NCBI RefSeq assembly: GCF_014652815.1
Contig: NZ_BMZN01000001.1
Coordinates: forward strand, 97,657 to 161,656
Source of the DNA: Alcaligenes pakistanensis
Lineage (GTDB): Bacteria > Pseudomonadota > Gammaproteobacteria > Burkholderiales > Burkholderiaceae_B
DNA length: 64,000 nucleotides
Direction: 5' to 3'
Of the stretch, positions 10,198 through 20,031 are shown piece after piece. The first letter of the stretch is position 1, and each line of letters begins with the position of its first letter. The notes beneath the pieces were generated by a model. That model was not told the DNA's origin and did no database searches. It saw only the letters and a program-made list of their open reading frames with translations. The position numbers were made by a program, and so were the translations under genes.

Positions 10198-10812
10198 TTA
10201 GTCTTTCAACAAGCCTTCACCACGCAGTGCAGCCTTTACGCCTTCGTTCTGCTCCATACGGGCAACGAACGCATTCAGGTTCTTCATGCCCGACAGGTCC
10301 AGCTTCATCAAGCCAGCCCAGCGCAGAACCACGTACAGGTAAGCATCGGCTACAGACAAGGAGCCCGACAGGGTTTCTTTGCCTTCCAGGTGCTTGTCAA
10401 TAACGCCCAGTTGCTTGGTCAGCAGGGCAGCAGTTTTGGCTTTGACTTCAGCCTGTGTTGCTTCCTGATCAGCATAGCGATGCGTACCGAACACCACGCC
10501 CACGTTGCGGTGGATTTCAGCGTTCAGGAAGGCTAGCCAGCGGCGCGCTTCAAAGCGTTGCTCGATGGTACTGCCAATCAAGTTCGCTTCGGGATTCTTC
10601 TCGGCCAGGTACTCCAGAATGGCAATACTTTGAGTCAGAACCAAATCACCATCCACCAGCACCGGCACGGCGCCGTTGGGGTTCAATTTCAGAAATTCTT
10701 CTTGCTGCAGCTCGTCGCGGCTGACGCGCTGAGATTCAAACGGCTTGCCTATCCATTCCAAGGCAATACGGGTCACCAGAGGACAAGCACCAGTCATGTA
10801 ATACAGTTTCAT
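10198..10812 (-). CDS. Glutathione S-transferase, beta class
   Basis: Predicted cytosolic glutathione transferase/thiol oxidoreductase of 204 residues. The N-terminal thioredoxin-like domain starts MKLYYMTGACPLVTRIALEW. Cys10 is at the position that binds glutathione in beta-class bacterial GSTs. NPNGAVPVLVDGDLVLTQSIAI carries the cis-Pro and the SNAIL-like glutathione contact. The ATG at 10812 has GAAGAAG upstream; an earlier in-frame start at 10875 lacks this. It follows the S9 peptidase gene by about 60 bases and is probably co-transcribed. The physiological substrate is unknown. Confidence 0.88.
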   Translation of the reverse strand: MKLYYMTGACPLVTRIALEWIGKPFESQRVSRDELQQEEFLKLNPNGAVPVLVDGDLVLTQSIAILEYLAEKNPEANLIGSTIEQRFEARRWLAFLNAEIHRNVGVVFGTHRYADQEATQAEVKAKTAALLTKQLGVIDKHLEGKETLSGSLSVADAYLYVVLRWAGLMKLDLSGMKNLNAFVARMEQNEGVKAALRGEGLLKD

Positions 10813-10875
10813 AAGTTCTTCTTCCAAAAGTGCGATAAAAAAGTGGCGCGAATTCGTCGCGCCACTCCAAAACAA

Positions 10876-12783
10876 TTATGGGTGCAGATGTCGCGCCAGG
10901 AAACGCTCCATGCGCTCGTAAAACTCGAATTTGTTCTCGTCGTTATGGAAACCGTGGCCTTCGTTGTCTTTGACCATGTATTCCACGTCCACACCGCGTG
11001 CTTTCAACGCATCCACCATTTGATCGCTTTCCGCCTTGTTCACCCGTGGGTCATGTGCGCCTTGGGCAATAAAGAGTGGGGTACGGATTTTTTCGACATG
11101 CAAAACAGGGGAGTTGGCCTCCAACAGTTCTTTATCCTTTTCAGGATCACCGACCATAGCGTGCATTTTTACCAGCAATGGCTTCCAGTACGGCGGAATA
11201 GTGTTCATAAACGTCAGCAGGTTGGACACGCCTACGTAGTCCACAGCGGCAGCGTACAAGTCCGGGGTTTTGACGATACCGGCCAAAGTGGCATAACCAC
11301 CGTAGCTGGCCCCGTAAATAGCGACACGTTTGGGATCTGCGATCTTTTGATCGATCAGCCACTGAACGCCATCGGTGATGTCGTCCTGCATGCTCAGGCC
11401 CCATTGCTTGAAGCCAGCTTCCCAGAAGCGTCGGCCATAGCCCGTGGAGCTACGGAAGTTAATCTGCAAGACAGCGTAGCCACGGTTGGCCAGGAACTGC
11501 ACTTCGGGGTTAAAGCCCCAGTAGTCACGCGCCCATGGACCACCGTGAGGGTTGATCACGACAGGCAGATTACGGCTAGGTACGCCTAAAGGCAGGCTCA
11601 GGTAGCCATGAATCTTCATGCCATCACGGGCAGTGAACTCGATAGGGCGCATCACCGCCATATCGCTTTCTGGCAAGGCACTATTGATAACGGCTAATTT
11701 ATGCAGACTGTTGCTGTCCACATCGTAAAGATAGCGCGAGCCTGGATTGCGGTCGCTGTAGCTGGCCACAATCATTTTCTTTTCATCGCGCGTGATGGAC
11801 TGAACGCTGATCTCGTAACCAGGCAGTTGGCGGGCGATAGCGGCATGAATCTGCGCGCTGCGCTCGTCAAAGAAATGCTGGCCGGGTTTATCCGTGTAGA
11901 AATCTACCGAGGTCAGCACCTGACGCAGACGCGAATAGCCAGCGCCCATCAAGTCGTGCTCGGGCAACTCGTAGATTTTGTCTTCTTCGTCGGGTTTGGC
12001 AGGATCAATCAGCACCAAAGCCAAAGTATCGCGATCACGATTACTTAGCGCGTAAAAACGCTGGTTATCGGCGTGGAAGAAGAGGGGACTGACATCCGTA
12101 CGGAAGTCCGTTTGCAGAATGCTGCGGAAGGGCTCGGACTCATTGTCGCGATAACGCAGTTCGGAATCCACGCCAGAAATGGAAATGGCCATCCGCACAC
12201 GGCCCTGATGGTCGGTGCTCCAGCCCAATACATCGCCAGGGTTCTCTGCAGCCAGGGTACTTTCACCCGTCAGGACATTGACTTTGTAAACGTCGAACAC
12301 TTCAGGATTACGACCATTGTGAGACACCAGAATATGCTCAGGATCGTCCGGCAAATCGTCCTGGACACCGGCACGCACCCCTTCCAGAGGCGTCAGGTCC
12401 GTGACCTTGCCGGTCAGCGCATTCACAGCCAGTACGTGGTAGTTCTCGTCACCATTCACGTCTTTGGCATAAATAATGGTTTCGTCGCCTTTCCAGAAGT
12501 ACTCGGCAATATCACGCTGGTGTTCTGCCGTAATGCGGCGGGCTTCACCGACAGGCTCACTGCCTTTTAACTCTTGCACAAAGATATTCTGGCGGGCGGG
12601 CTGGCCATCGATTTTGACCGGCTCCATGAAGCCAATCATGCGCCCCTGATCAGAAATTCGGAAACCGCTGCGTTTGGGATTCTGGAAGAAATCCCGAATG
12701 TCGTACAGTGGGGGAGTGACGCTTGCAACGTTATCCGGAATCAGGGCGTGGGCACCCAAAGAAAGCAAGAGGGACAAGAGCAT
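10876..12783 (-). CDS. S9 family prolyl oligopeptidase-type peptidase
   Basis: Predicted serine peptidase of 635 residues with an N-terminal beta-propeller and a C-terminal alpha/beta-hydrolase domain. Catalytic elements are visible: nucleophile elbow GASYGGYAT, Asp in HDPRVNKAES and His in EGHGFHNDENKFEFY. It is preceded by GGPWARDYWGF and LANRGYAVLQINFRSSTGYG, typical of acylaminoacyl/dipeptidyl peptidases. A short hydrophobic N-terminus (LLSLLLSLGAHA) suggests export, but it lacks a positive charge. The true start is uncertain: ATG at 12783 or TTG at 12789, with an in-frame TGA further upstream. A beta-class GST follows. Confidence 0.88.
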   Translation of the reverse strand: MLLSLLLSLGAHALIPDNVASVTPPLYDIRDFFQNPKRSGFRISDQGRMIGFMEPVKIDGQPARQNIFVQELKGSEPVGEARRITAEHQRDIAEYFWKGDETIIYAKDVNGDENYHVLAVNALTGKVTDLTPLEGVRAGVQDDLPDDPEHILVSHNGRNPEVFDVYKVNVLTGESTLAAENPGDVLGWSTDHQGRVRMAISISGVDSELRYRDNESEPFRSILQTDFRTDVSPLFFHADNQRFYALSNRDRDTLALVLIDPAKPDEEDKIYELPEHDLMGAGYSRLRQVLTSVDFYTDKPGQHFFDERSAQIHAAIARQLPGYEISVQSITRDEKKMIVASYSDRNPGSRYLYDVDSNSLHKLAVINSALPESDMAVMRPIEFTARDGMKIHGYLSLPLGVPSRNLPVVINPHGGPWARDYWGFNPEVQFLANRGYAVLQINFRSSTGYGRRFWEAGFKQWGLSMQDDITDGVQWLIDQKIADPKRVAIYGASYGGYATLAGIVKTPDLYAAAVDYVGVSNLLTFMNTIPPYWKPLLVKMHAMVGDPEKDKELLEANSPVLHVEKIRTPLFIAQGAHDPRVNKAESDQMVDALKARGVDVEYMVKDNEGHGFHNDENKFEFYERMERFLARHLHP

Positions 12784-12937
12784 GGGCAATAACCTATAAA
12801 ACAGGGTTATGAGAGTGAGACCTAGGACAAGCCTGTATCAATCCCATTACTATATCGGATGATGATCCCAAGCAAGCGCAAGAACCCTCTGAAAATAGGG
12901 CCAGAATGCCAGACGGCAGCTCAGGACAAGGACAGGC

Positions 12938-13909
12938 ATGACTTCTTTGACTCGTATCGTTTTTCTGGATAGGGAAACACTGTCAGACAGCGTACAGCTT
13001 CAACAGGTTCCCTTTAAGCACGAACTTCAAGTTTACGGGCGTACTGCCCCTGAACAAGTGGCTGAACGTATTGCGGATGCTGACATCGTCATCAGCAATA
13101 AAGTGGCGCTGCGACGCGAGCATCTGGAGGCTGTGCCGCAGCTGAAAATGATCGCGCTGGCCGCTACAGGCAGCGACAATATTGACCTGGATGCCGCCCG
13201 CGATCGCCAGATTGTGGTCAGCAATATTCGGGAATATGCCGTACGTAGTGTTCCCGAGCACGTTTTTGCCTTGATCTTTGCCTTGCGCCGCAATATCTGC
13301 GCCTATCGGCAGTCCGTACAAGAAGGTCGCTGGCAAGAAGCCCAGCAATTTTGCTATTTTGACTATCCCATCCGCGATCTAGCCGGTTCCACGTTGGGGC
13401 TGATCGGTTCAGGCTCCTTGGGACAAGCCGTAGCGACCATGGGCCGAGCCTTGGGCATGAAGGTCATTTTTGCCCAGCGCCGCGGTCAAACGATTGTCAG
13501 CAATGCAGATGATCGTTTGCCCTTCGAGCAAGTTCTGGATCAAGCCAACATCCTCTCTTTGCATTGCCCACTCACTGCCGAGACCCAAAACCTGCTGGGC
13601 ATGCCAGAGTTCGAGCGCATGGCGGCCCGCCGTCCTTTGCTGATCAATACCGCCCGTGGCGGGCTGATTGATAATCAGGCGCTGGACCACGCTCTGCGAC
13701 ACGGCTGGCTGGGCGGGGCTGGCATTGATGTATGCACGCCCGAACCACCGCCTGCCGACCATATTCTGATGCGCTTGCTAGACTTGCCCAATTACATTTT
13801 GACGCCGCACATAGGCTGGGCCAGCCAGGAAGCCATGCAGTCATTGGCCAACCAGCTTATTGAAAATATCGCGGCCTTCCATCGCGGCGAACCGCGCCAT
13901 ACGCTGTAA
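12938..13909 (+). CDS. D-2-hydroxyacid dehydrogenase (glycerate dehydrogenase-like)
   Basis: NAD(P)-dependent reductase/dehydrogenase of 2-keto/2-hydroxy acids, 323 residues. It has the nucleotide motif LGLIGSGSLGQAVA and the catalytic Arg (NTARGGLID), Glu (near PEPPP) and His (LTPHIGWA) in the usual order. It resembles hydroxypyruvate/glycerate dehydrogenases more than the longer PdxB. It starts a same-strand run with an SDR (3-base gap) and an Epd-like gene, suggesting joint work on sugar-acid or erythronate-type intermediates. Substrate not determinable from sequence. Confidence 0.88.
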   Translation: MTSLTRIVFLDRETLSDSVQLQQVPFKHELQVYGRTAPEQVAERIADADIVISNKVALRREHLEAVPQLKMIALAATGSDNIDLDAARDRQIVVSNIREYAVRSVPEHVFALIFALRRNICAYRQSVQEGRWQEAQQFCYFDYPIRDLAGSTLGLIGSGSLGQAVATMGRALGMKVIFAQRRGQTIVSNADDRLPFEQVLDQANILSLHCPLTAETQNLLGMPEFERMAARRPLLINTARGGLIDNQALDHALRHGWLGGAGIDVCTPEPPPADHILMRLLDLPNYILTPHIGWASQEAMQSLANQLIENIAAFHRGEPRHTL

Positions 13910-13912
13910 ATA

Positions 13913-14701
13913 ATGAATACTCTACGCTCCTATCAAGCCAATTTTTCCCTGGCAGGTCGCTGTGCATTAGTTACCGGCTCTTCGGCCGGTTTAGGCCTGG
14001 AAATTGCCCGTGCCTATGCCGCTCACGGCGCTCATGTAGTGCTACATGGCCGCCACACCAATAAGCTCACGCCCTTGGCCGATGAGTTAAAAGCCGCAGG
14101 TGCCCAGGTCGACACCTGGGAACAGGACCTGGCCGATCTGGACTCGCTGCCTGACTCCTATCAAGCCCTATGCCAGCGCGTCGGCACCCCCAATATTCTG
14201 GTGAACAATGTCGGCGTGCGACTCCGCAGCAGCTTGCAGAACGCCGCTTGGGACGATATTGAGCATTTGCTGCATGTAGACCTGCTGGCCACCTTGAAGC
14301 TCTCCAAATACGCCGCCCAGGCCATGCTGGATGCGCAAACCCGGCAAGGTCGCATTGTGACGTTGACGTCGATTGCGGGCCCATTGGCCCGTCCCGGTGA
14401 TGCCATTTACCCCATCGCCAAGCAGGGGCTGGCCGGTATGGTGCGTGCGCTGGCAGTAGAATTTGGCGGGCAGGGCATTACCAGTAATGGCATCGCCCCC
14501 GGCACCTTTGCCACGGAAAGCAATGCGGTTTTAGCAAATGATCCCGTCAAAGGCCCACTGGTCGTAGGCCGCAACCCCTTAGGGCGCTGGGCCAAGCCGG
14601 ACGAAATCCGTGCTGCTGCTATTTTTCTGGCCTCTCCGGCTGCATCCTATGTCAATGGCCATATTGTGGTTGTGGACGGCGGATTCTCCATTACTTTCTG
14701 A
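13913..14701 (+). CDS. SDR family oxidoreductase (gluconate 5-dehydrogenase-like)
   Basis: Classical short-chain dehydrogenase of 262 residues. It has the cofactor motif TGSSAGLGLEIA, the structural NNVG, catalytic Ser in LTSIAG, YPIAK (YxxxK) and the C-terminal ASYVNGHIVVVDGG. FSLAGRCALVTGSSAGLGLEIA at the start resembles IdnO-type gluconate 5-dehydrogenases, but the NNVG in place of NNAG and the neighbourhood leave the substrate open. It lies 3 bases after the hydroxyacid dehydrogenase and 12 bases before the Epd-like gene, almost certainly in one operon. Confidence 0.85.
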   Translation: MNTLRSYQANFSLAGRCALVTGSSAGLGLEIARAYAAHGAHVVLHGRHTNKLTPLADELKAAGAQVDTWEQDLADLDSLPDSYQALCQRVGTPNILVNNVGVRLRSSLQNAAWDDIEHLLHVDLLATLKLSKYAAQAMLDAQTRQGRIVTLTSIAGPLARPGDAIYPIAKQGLAGMVRALAVEFGGQGITSNGIAPGTFATESNAVLANDPVKGPLVVGRNPLGRWAKPDEIRAAAIFLASPAASYVNGHIVVVDGGFSITF

Positions 14702-14713
14702 GCTTTCTTGATC

Positions 14714-15757
14714 ATGCCGCTACCTCGCCCCATCCGCATCGCGATCAATGGCTATGGCCGCATAGGCCGCTGCCTCTTGCGCGCGATTTACGAATCACCC
14801 CGACGTCAGGAATTCGAGGTCGTCGTCATTAACGAGCCCGCCACGATTGCCACCATGGCGTATCTGACGCGTTTTGATTCGACCCACGGTGTGTTTCCAG
14901 CCCAGGTCGAGCACAACGAACATGAGCTGATTGTGGATGGCAAGGCCATACAGGTATTGCACGAGACCGATCCTAAAGCCATTGATTGGGCCGAGCTGGA
15001 TCTGGACATGCTGATTGAATGCAGCGGTGCCTTTGGTAGCCGCGCCGAGCTGCAGCAGTTCCTGGATGCCGGTTGCCCGCGTGTACTGCTATCCAACCCC
15101 GGCAATAGCGCACAGGACGTGGACTTCACCGCCGTTTTGGGCATTAACCACGAGCAACTGCAGGGCGACGAGCTGATTGTCTCCAATGCCTCCTGCACTA
15201 CTAATGCCATCATCCCGGTACTGTCCGAGCTGGATAAAGCCTTTGGCATACGTCACGCTTTCTTAAGCACGCTGCATTCCGTCATGAACGATCAACCCAT
15301 GATCGACGGCTACCACAGCAGCGATCTGGCCCGCACCCGCTCCGCCTTGCAATCCATGATTCCCGTCTCTACCGGACTGGCAACAGGGGTGGAGCGCCTT
15401 TTGCCGCAACTAAAAGACAAGGTACAGGCCAAATCCATTCGCGTACCTATCCTGAACGTGTCGGCCATTGATCTGATGGTCAATCTGGAGCGCGACACCC
15501 ACCGGGACGAAATTAACCAGCTGTTCCGGCAAGCAGTACCGCGCTGGCCTGGTATTCTGGACTACTCCGATCAGGCCCATGCCTCGATCGACTTCAATCA
15601 CAACCCACACTCTGCTGTGGTGGACGGCACGCAAACCCGAACCAATGGGGACGGGCTGGTCAATATGCTGGTCTGGTTTGATAACGAATGGGGATTTTCC
15701 AACCGCATGCTTGATATTGCCTGTGTGTGGGCTGCGCGCTTTTTGCGCCAGCCCTAA
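14714..15757 (+). CDS. epd: Erythrose-4-phosphate dehydrogenase-like (GapA family)
   Basis: GAPDH-fold dehydrogenase of 347 residues. NAD motif [14 protein letters not shown] and active-site [13 protein letters not shown] are present. Features shared with Epd rather than glycolytic GapA include VVINEPA, the Cys followed by [22 protein letters not shown] and [18 protein letters not shown]. Epd makes 4-phosphoerythronate, the first step of the DXP-dependent vitamin B6 route. ATG at 14714 preferred over a TTG at 14708. It follows the SDR in the same operon. Whether it serves B6 synthesis or sugar-acid catabolism cannot be decided here. Confidence 0.82.
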   Translation: MPLPRPIRIAINGYGRIGRCLLRAIYESPRRQEFEVVVINEPATIATMAYLTRFDSTHGVFPAQVEHNEHELIVDGKAIQVLHETDPKAIDWAELDLDMLIECSGAFGSRAELQQFLDAGCPRVLLSNPGNSAQDVDFTAVLGINHEQLQGDELIVSNASCTTNAIIPVLSELDKAFGIRHAFLSTLHSVMNDQPMIDGYHSSDLARTRSALQSMIPVSTGLATGVERLLPQLKDKVQAKSIRVPILNVSAIDLMVNLERDTHRDEINQLFRQAVPRWPGILDYSDQAHASIDFNHNPHSAVVDGTQTRTNGDGLVNMLVWFDNEWGFSNRMLDIACVWAARFLRQP

Positions 15758-15804
15758 ACACCCCCTTTCTTAACCGATCCGCCATCCTCATTTTTACAGG
15801 AGCC

Positions 15805-17205
15805 ATGATGAGTACGACACGTATTGAACAGGATTCCATGGGAACGATTGAAGTTCCCGCCGACCACTATTGGGGCGCGCAAACGCAGCGCTCGATCCAG
15901 AACTTTCCCATTGGCCGCGACCGCTTCCAGTGGGGCCGCAGCATGATTGAGTCGCTGGGCATCCTGAAAAAATCCACGGCTTTGGCCAACCAGGAACTGG
16001 GTGAATTGCCTGAAGATCTGGCTCGCCTGGTCGTTGCCGCTGCTGATGAGGTCATTGCAGGCAAGTGGGATACCGAATTCCCGCTGGTGGTGTTCCAGAC
16101 CGGCTCTGGCACCCAAAGCAATATGAACGTGAACGAGGTGATCTCCAACCGCGCCATTGAACTGGCAGGCGGCGAGAAGGGTAGTAAAAAACCCGTACAC
16201 CCCAATGATCACGTAAACCGTGGCCAGTCTTCCAACGACACTTTCCCCACTGCCATGTACATCGCTGTGGGCCTGGAGTGTCAACGCCGCCTGCACAAAG
16301 ACGTGGGCCAACTGCGTGACACCTTGGCGGCTAAAGCCAAACAGTTCAACGATATTGTCAAAACCGGCCGTACCCACTTGCAAGACGCCACGCCCATCAC
16401 ACTGGGGCAGGAAATCGGTGCCTGGGTCGCTCAGATTGATTTCGGTTTGCAAACCGTAGACAAGGCTTTGGACGGAATTTACCAGCTGGCCATCGGTGGT
16501 ACCGCGGTCGGCACGGGCCTGAACGCTCACCCTCAGTTCGGGGAGCGCACAGCGGCCCATATCGCCAAGATCACAGGCCTGCCCTTTGAAGCGGCTGAAA
16601 ACAAGTTCTTTGCACTGTCGGCTCATGACGCATTGGTGAACCTGTCCGCCTCGCTGCGTACGCTGGCCGGTGCCCTGATGAAAATGGCGAACGACGTGCG
16701 TTGGCTGGCCAGCGGTCCACGTTGTGGCATTGGCGAGCTACAAATTCCCGAGAACGAGCCCGGCTCGTCGATCATGCCCGGCAAGGTCAACCCCACTCAG
16801 TGCGAAGCGCTCACCATGGTGGCCGTGCAGGTTTACGGTAATGACGCCGCAGTGGGCTTTGCCGGTAGCCAAGGCAATTTCCAGTTGAACGTGTACAAGC
16901 CTGTGATGGTGCACAACGTACTGGAAAGCATTGCCCTGATTAGTGATGCGTGCCTGGCCTTTGACGAGCATTGCGCACAAGGTCTGGAACCCGTCATGGA
17001 GAAAATCCAGCACAATCTGGATCAAAACCTGATGTTGGTCACCGCTTTGAACCGCCACATCGGTTACGACAAAGCCGCCGCCATCGCTAAAACAGCGCAC
17101 AAAGAGGGGCTGACACTGCGCGAATCCGCCTTGAAGTCGGGCTATCTGAACAATGAACAATACGATCAGTGGATTGTCCCACTGGATATGACTCGCCCAG
17201 GCTAA
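15805..17205 (+). CDS. fumC: Class II fumarate hydratase
   Basis: Interconverts fumarate and L-malate in the TCA cycle, cytosolic homotetramer, 466 residues. Key signatures are [43 protein letters not shown] and the superfamily motif [13 protein letters not shown]. The ATG at 15805 (or 15808) has AGGAG at 15798-15802. It begins 47 bases after epd and may read through from that operon. A perfect 11-base hairpin follows at 17231-17258. Confidence 0.95.
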   Translation: MMSTTRIEQDSMGTIEVPADHYWGAQTQRSIQNFPIGRDRFQWGRSMIESLGILKKSTALANQELGELPEDLARLVVAAADEVIAGKWDTEFPLVVFQTGSGTQSNMNVNEVISNRAIELAGGEKGSKKPVHPNDHVNRGQSSNDTFPTAMYIAVGLECQRRLHKDVGQLRDTLAAKAKQFNDIVKTGRTHLQDATPITLGQEIGAWVAQIDFGLQTVDKALDGIYQLAIGGTAVGTGLNAHPQFGERTAAHIAKITGLPFEAAENKFFALSAHDALVNLSASLRTLAGALMKMANDVRWLASGPRCGIGELQIPENEPGSSIMPGKVNPTQCEALTMVAVQVYGNDAAVGFAGSQGNFQLNVYKPVMVHNVLESIALISDACLAFDEHCAQGLEPVMEKIQHNLDQNLMLVTALNRHIGYDKAAAIAKTAHKEGLTLRESALKSGYLNNEQYDQWIVPLDMTRPG

Positions 17206-17230
17206 CTATCCGTCTAGGCTATGCTTGAAC

Positions 17231-17258
17231 GTATTCGCCCCTTCCTTGGGGCGAATAC
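17231..17258 (+). terminator. Hairpin after fumC
   Basis: GTATTCGCCCC and GGGGCGAATAC form a perfect 11-base stem with a 6-base loop. No T-run follows, so it may act as an mRNA 3-prime stabiliser or a Rho-assisted stop instead of a classical terminator. Confidence 0.55.
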
Positions 17259-17339
17259 CTGACTGTTCAGGCTAGTCTATGTATCCCTATGAAAGAGTAG
17301 GGGAGTGCCTCATCCCACCTATCTGTCTTTCACTGCCTT

Positions 17340-18521
17340 ATGCGTATAAAGAAAACCTTCAGCTTGTCCTCTGCCTTTATGGCCGTCGTACTGGGCTTGG
17401 CCACCGCCATTGCTCCCGCATCAGGCCGAGCTCAATCTGAACCTGTTCCTGCCATCAAAGGGCCTGCCGTCACCGTAGAGACCTTAATCAGTGGACTGGA
17501 ACACCCGTGGGCTTTGGCATTTTTGCCAAACGACGCCGGAATTTTGATTACTGAACGCCCAGGTCGCCTGCGCGTTTGGACAAAAGAAAATGGCCTGTCC
17601 GAACCCATTGCTGGTGTACCCAAAGTACATGCGCAATCTCAAGGGGGCTTGCTGGATGTAGCCTTGGCACCGGATTTTTTCCGTAGCCGTCGCATTTACC
17701 TGGCCTACGCCGAGCGCCGCGACAAACAAAACTCCGCAACCACTGTGGGTTATGGCGTGCTGTCCTCGGACCTCAAACGCATCGACGCCTTCCGTCCGAT
17801 CTTCCGCCAAGAGCCGGCCTTGTCGTCGGGGCAGCATTATGGAGTGCGTCTGGCCTTTGATCCGGGTGGTCGAGACCTGTATATCGCCTTGGGCGAGAAC
17901 AATCACCCAGCTACCGCCCAGCAACTGGACCACCTGCAAGGCAAAGTCGTCCGTATCCGGCCCGATGGCATGGTCCCGCGCGACAATCCCTTCCGTAGCC
18001 AGCGCGATGCCAAGGCTGAAATCTGGAGCTACGGCCACCGCAATCCGCAAGGCATGGCCTGGAATCCCTGGACGAATGATCTATGGCTTGCCGAGCATGG
18101 GCCTCAAGGTGGCGATGAACTCAACCGCATTCAGCCTGGGGCCAACTACGGCTGGCCTTTGCGCACCCACGGTCAAGGCTACGATGGCCAGCCTATCCCT
18201 GAAGCAAGCACCACCCCTATAACGGGTCTGATAGAGCCCTTTCATTATTGGTCAGTGTCGCCTGCGATCAGTGGCATGGCTTTTTATAACGACGAACGTG
18301 TTCCAGACTGGCAGCACAGCCTGTTTGTCGGGGCCTTGAAGGAACAAGCCTTGATTCGTCTGCAGTTTGACGAAGAGGATGGCCACATCATCGGTGAAGA
18401 GCGTCTGCTGCAGGATTTGAAGCAGCGTATCCGTGATGTGCGTGTCGGGCCAGATGGCTATATCTATGTGCTGACCGACGAGAACGACGGCCAGCTATTG
18501 CGTATCCAACCCAAGCCTTAA
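17340..18521 (+). CDS. Periplasmic PQQ-dependent aldose sugar dehydrogenase (YliI/Asd type)
   Basis: Six-bladed beta-propeller quinoprotein of 393 residues predicted to oxidise aldose sugars in the periplasm using PQQ and calcium. A signal peptide with MRIKK at the start ends near ASGRAQ. Family text includes LISGLEHPWALAFLPN, ILITERPGRLRV, the YGHRNPQGMAWNP active-site strand and WLAEHGPQGGDELN. No PQQ biosynthesis genes are in the window. An ATG at 17340 is followed by a normal signal peptide, so the start is sound. Whether glucose is the true substrate is unknown. Confidence 0.88.
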   Translation: MRIKKTFSLSSAFMAVVLGLATAIAPASGRAQSEPVPAIKGPAVTVETLISGLEHPWALAFLPNDAGILITERPGRLRVWTKENGLSEPIAGVPKVHAQSQGGLLDVALAPDFFRSRRIYLAYAERRDKQNSATTVGYGVLSSDLKRIDAFRPIFRQEPALSSGQHYGVRLAFDPGGRDLYIALGENNHPATAQQLDHLQGKVVRIRPDGMVPRDNPFRSQRDAKAEIWSYGHRNPQGMAWNPWTNDLWLAEHGPQGGDELNRIQPGANYGWPLRTHGQGYDGQPIPEASTTPITGLIEPFHYWSVSPAISGMAFYNDERVPDWQHSLFVGALKEQALIRLQFDEEDGHIIGEERLLQDLKQRIRDVRVGPDGYIYVLTDENDGQLLRIQPKP

Positions 18522-18525
18522 GACC

Positions 18526-19314
18526 TTAAGCGGGCTTGAGACTGCGCGTAGCAATGAAGCTAGGCAGATACTTCTCGATTTCAAAGCGTGGGGCGGGGTG
18601 CATTTCTTCGATGTAATCGACCAGCTGCAAACCCGCTTCCAACTGCCCGCCAATCTGCTGCGCCAAAGAATGACCAAACATCAACGGTTCCATCCGGCTT
18701 TGCTTAGCCTGCAAGGCCTCGGCACCCAGACTGGTTAAATCCGAATATGGCACCGTGAACTTGGGGCGGATCAAACCTTGTTGCGCGTAGCTGGGATCAC
18801 GGTCCGCAATAAAAACAGCAGGATTAAAGAAGCTGGACAGCAAATGCCCACCGGGACGCAAGACACGCGCACACTCCTGCCACACCAGGCTGATGTTGGG
18901 CACATATTGATTGGACACAGGGTGCACAATCAGATCGAAGCTCGCGGAGGCAAAGCGCGATAAATCGCACATATCACCTTGTTCAATCTGCAATGACAAG
19001 CCATCACGTTCGGCCACCATACGATCTTTGTCCAACTGTCCGGCAGACAAATCAAACACCGTCACTTGGGCACCAGCCGCCGCCAAAATAGGGGCTTGCT
19101 GCCCACCTGCGCTGGCCAGACACAGAATTGTCTTACCCTGAACATCACCCAGCCAATCCGCAGGCACAGGAGAGGGCAGCAAGTGTACTTGCCACTGCCC
19201 CTGACGGGCCTGCTCCACCTGTTCGCTGCTTACGGGCAGAGACCAGGGACTTTCCGTTTGAGCCTGCTTGTCCCAGGCACGGGCATTGTGATCAAGTAAG
19301 GACGTCTCTGACAT
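18526..19314 (-). CDS. Class I SAM-dependent methyltransferase
   Basis: Predicted methyltransferase of 262 residues with a Rossmann-like SAM fold. Motif I is ILCLASAGGQQAPILAAAG, acidic residue VFDLS, motif II FDLIVHPVSNQYV and motif III RVLRPGGHLLSSF. The N-terminus (LLDHNARAWDKQAQTESPWSLPVS) is shared by a conserved family of uncharacterised bacterial methyltransferases. It converges on the PQQ dehydrogenase gene with a 4-base gap. Substrate unknown. Confidence 0.85.
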   Translation of the reverse strand: MSETSLLDHNARAWDKQAQTESPWSLPVSSEQVEQARQGQWQVHLLPSPVPADWLGDVQGKTILCLASAGGQQAPILAAAGAQVTVFDLSAGQLDKDRMVAERDGLSLQIEQGDMCDLSRFASASFDLIVHPVSNQYVPNISLVWQECARVLRPGGHLLSSFFNPAVFIADRDPSYAQQGLIRPKFTVPYSDLTSLGAEALQAKQSRMEPLMFGHSLAQQIGGQLEAGLQLVDYIEEMHPAPRFEIEKYLPSFIATRSLKPA

Positions 19315-19455
19315 AGAACCTTCTTATGAAATCAAAAAGCAGAATCTATTGAAACACAGGCTTGTCTGACTAGAAATTAAGAGCGATATTGTTATCCGCT
19401 CTGTCTGACACAACCTTCTACACCAGACAAACAGCACCAACCCAAAAACACCCAT

Positions 19456-19480
19456 AAAAAAGGCCGTCTCAAGGACGGCC
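19456..19480 (-). terminator. Terminator of the universal stress gene
   Basis: On the minus strand GGCCGTC and GACGGCC form a stem followed by TTTTTTA. It lies 25 bases after the stop of the 19506-19931 gene. Confidence 0.85.
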
Positions 19481-19505
19481 TCTACAGCAGCAAACTCAGC
19501 TCAAC

Positions 19506-19931
19506 TTACTTGATCAGGGTCACAGGCACTTTCACCAGGCTCAACACCTTGGTGGTGACCGAACCCAACACCAGACCGGGCAGGGCGCTCAGGCCACGGG
19601 TACCCATCACAATGTGGTCCACATTGTTTTTCTCTACGTAGTCTTTGATGGTCTGGGCCGTGCTGCCCGCAATAATGCTTTCTTTAATTTTCAAAGGCGA
19701 GTCTGCCAGCACAGCACGGGCGGGCAACAAGGCATTGCTGCCTTCGTCCTGATAGTAAGCCTGCAGCACATCTTCAGAGAAAAAGCGTTTGACGTTGCCC
19801 GACACAATAGGTGTAGGCACAGCCAGCACATGCAAAGTGGCTTCTGGCTTGCCCTCTAGTATGTCAACTGCCGCTTGCAGAGCACGAGTGGAAGCATCAG
19901 AGCCATCAACCGGGACGAGAACATTAAGCAT
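19506..19931 (-). CDS. Universal stress protein (UspA family)
   Basis: Single Usp domain of 141 residues. It begins MLNVLVPVDGSDASTRAL and ends with the ATP-binding stretch MGTRGLSALPGLVLGSVTTKVL, which fits G-2x-G-9x-G-S/T. Such proteins help survival in stationary phase, under oxygen limitation or other stress. The ATG follows AAGAGG by 6 bases. A perfect FNR-type box sits upstream at the position expected for direct activation, so anaerobic or microaerobic induction is likely. Confidence 0.92.
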   Translation of the reverse strand: MLNVLVPVDGSDASTRALQAAVDILEGKPEATLHVLAVPTPIVSGNVKRFFSEDVLQAYYQDEGSNALLPARAVLADSPLKIKESIIAGSTAQTIKDYVEKNNVDHIVMGTRGLSALPGLVLGSVTTKVLSLVKVPVTLIK

Positions 19932-20017
19932 GAAGACCTCTTGTGTAGTGTGTGAACTGTTTAAGTATGAAGCAACAACTTCTACTAGGACATTACCGAA
20001 TAAGCGCGCCGACCAGC

Positions 20018-20031
20018 TTGATTAGCATCAA
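20018..20031 (-). promoter_or_regulatory. FNR/ANR box and class II promoter for the universal stress gene
   Basis: TTGATTAGCATCAA matches the FNR/ANR consensus TTGATnnnnATCAA exactly. On the minus strand a -10 TAATGT lies at 19990-19995, implying a start near 19983. That puts the box centre at about -41.5, the classical FNR activating position. The leader would be about 50 bases. Confidence 0.8.

Noticed and set aside
15754..16626. A 290-codon open frame opposite fumC
   Set aside because: It overlaps the certain fumC gene on the other strand and has no motif support.
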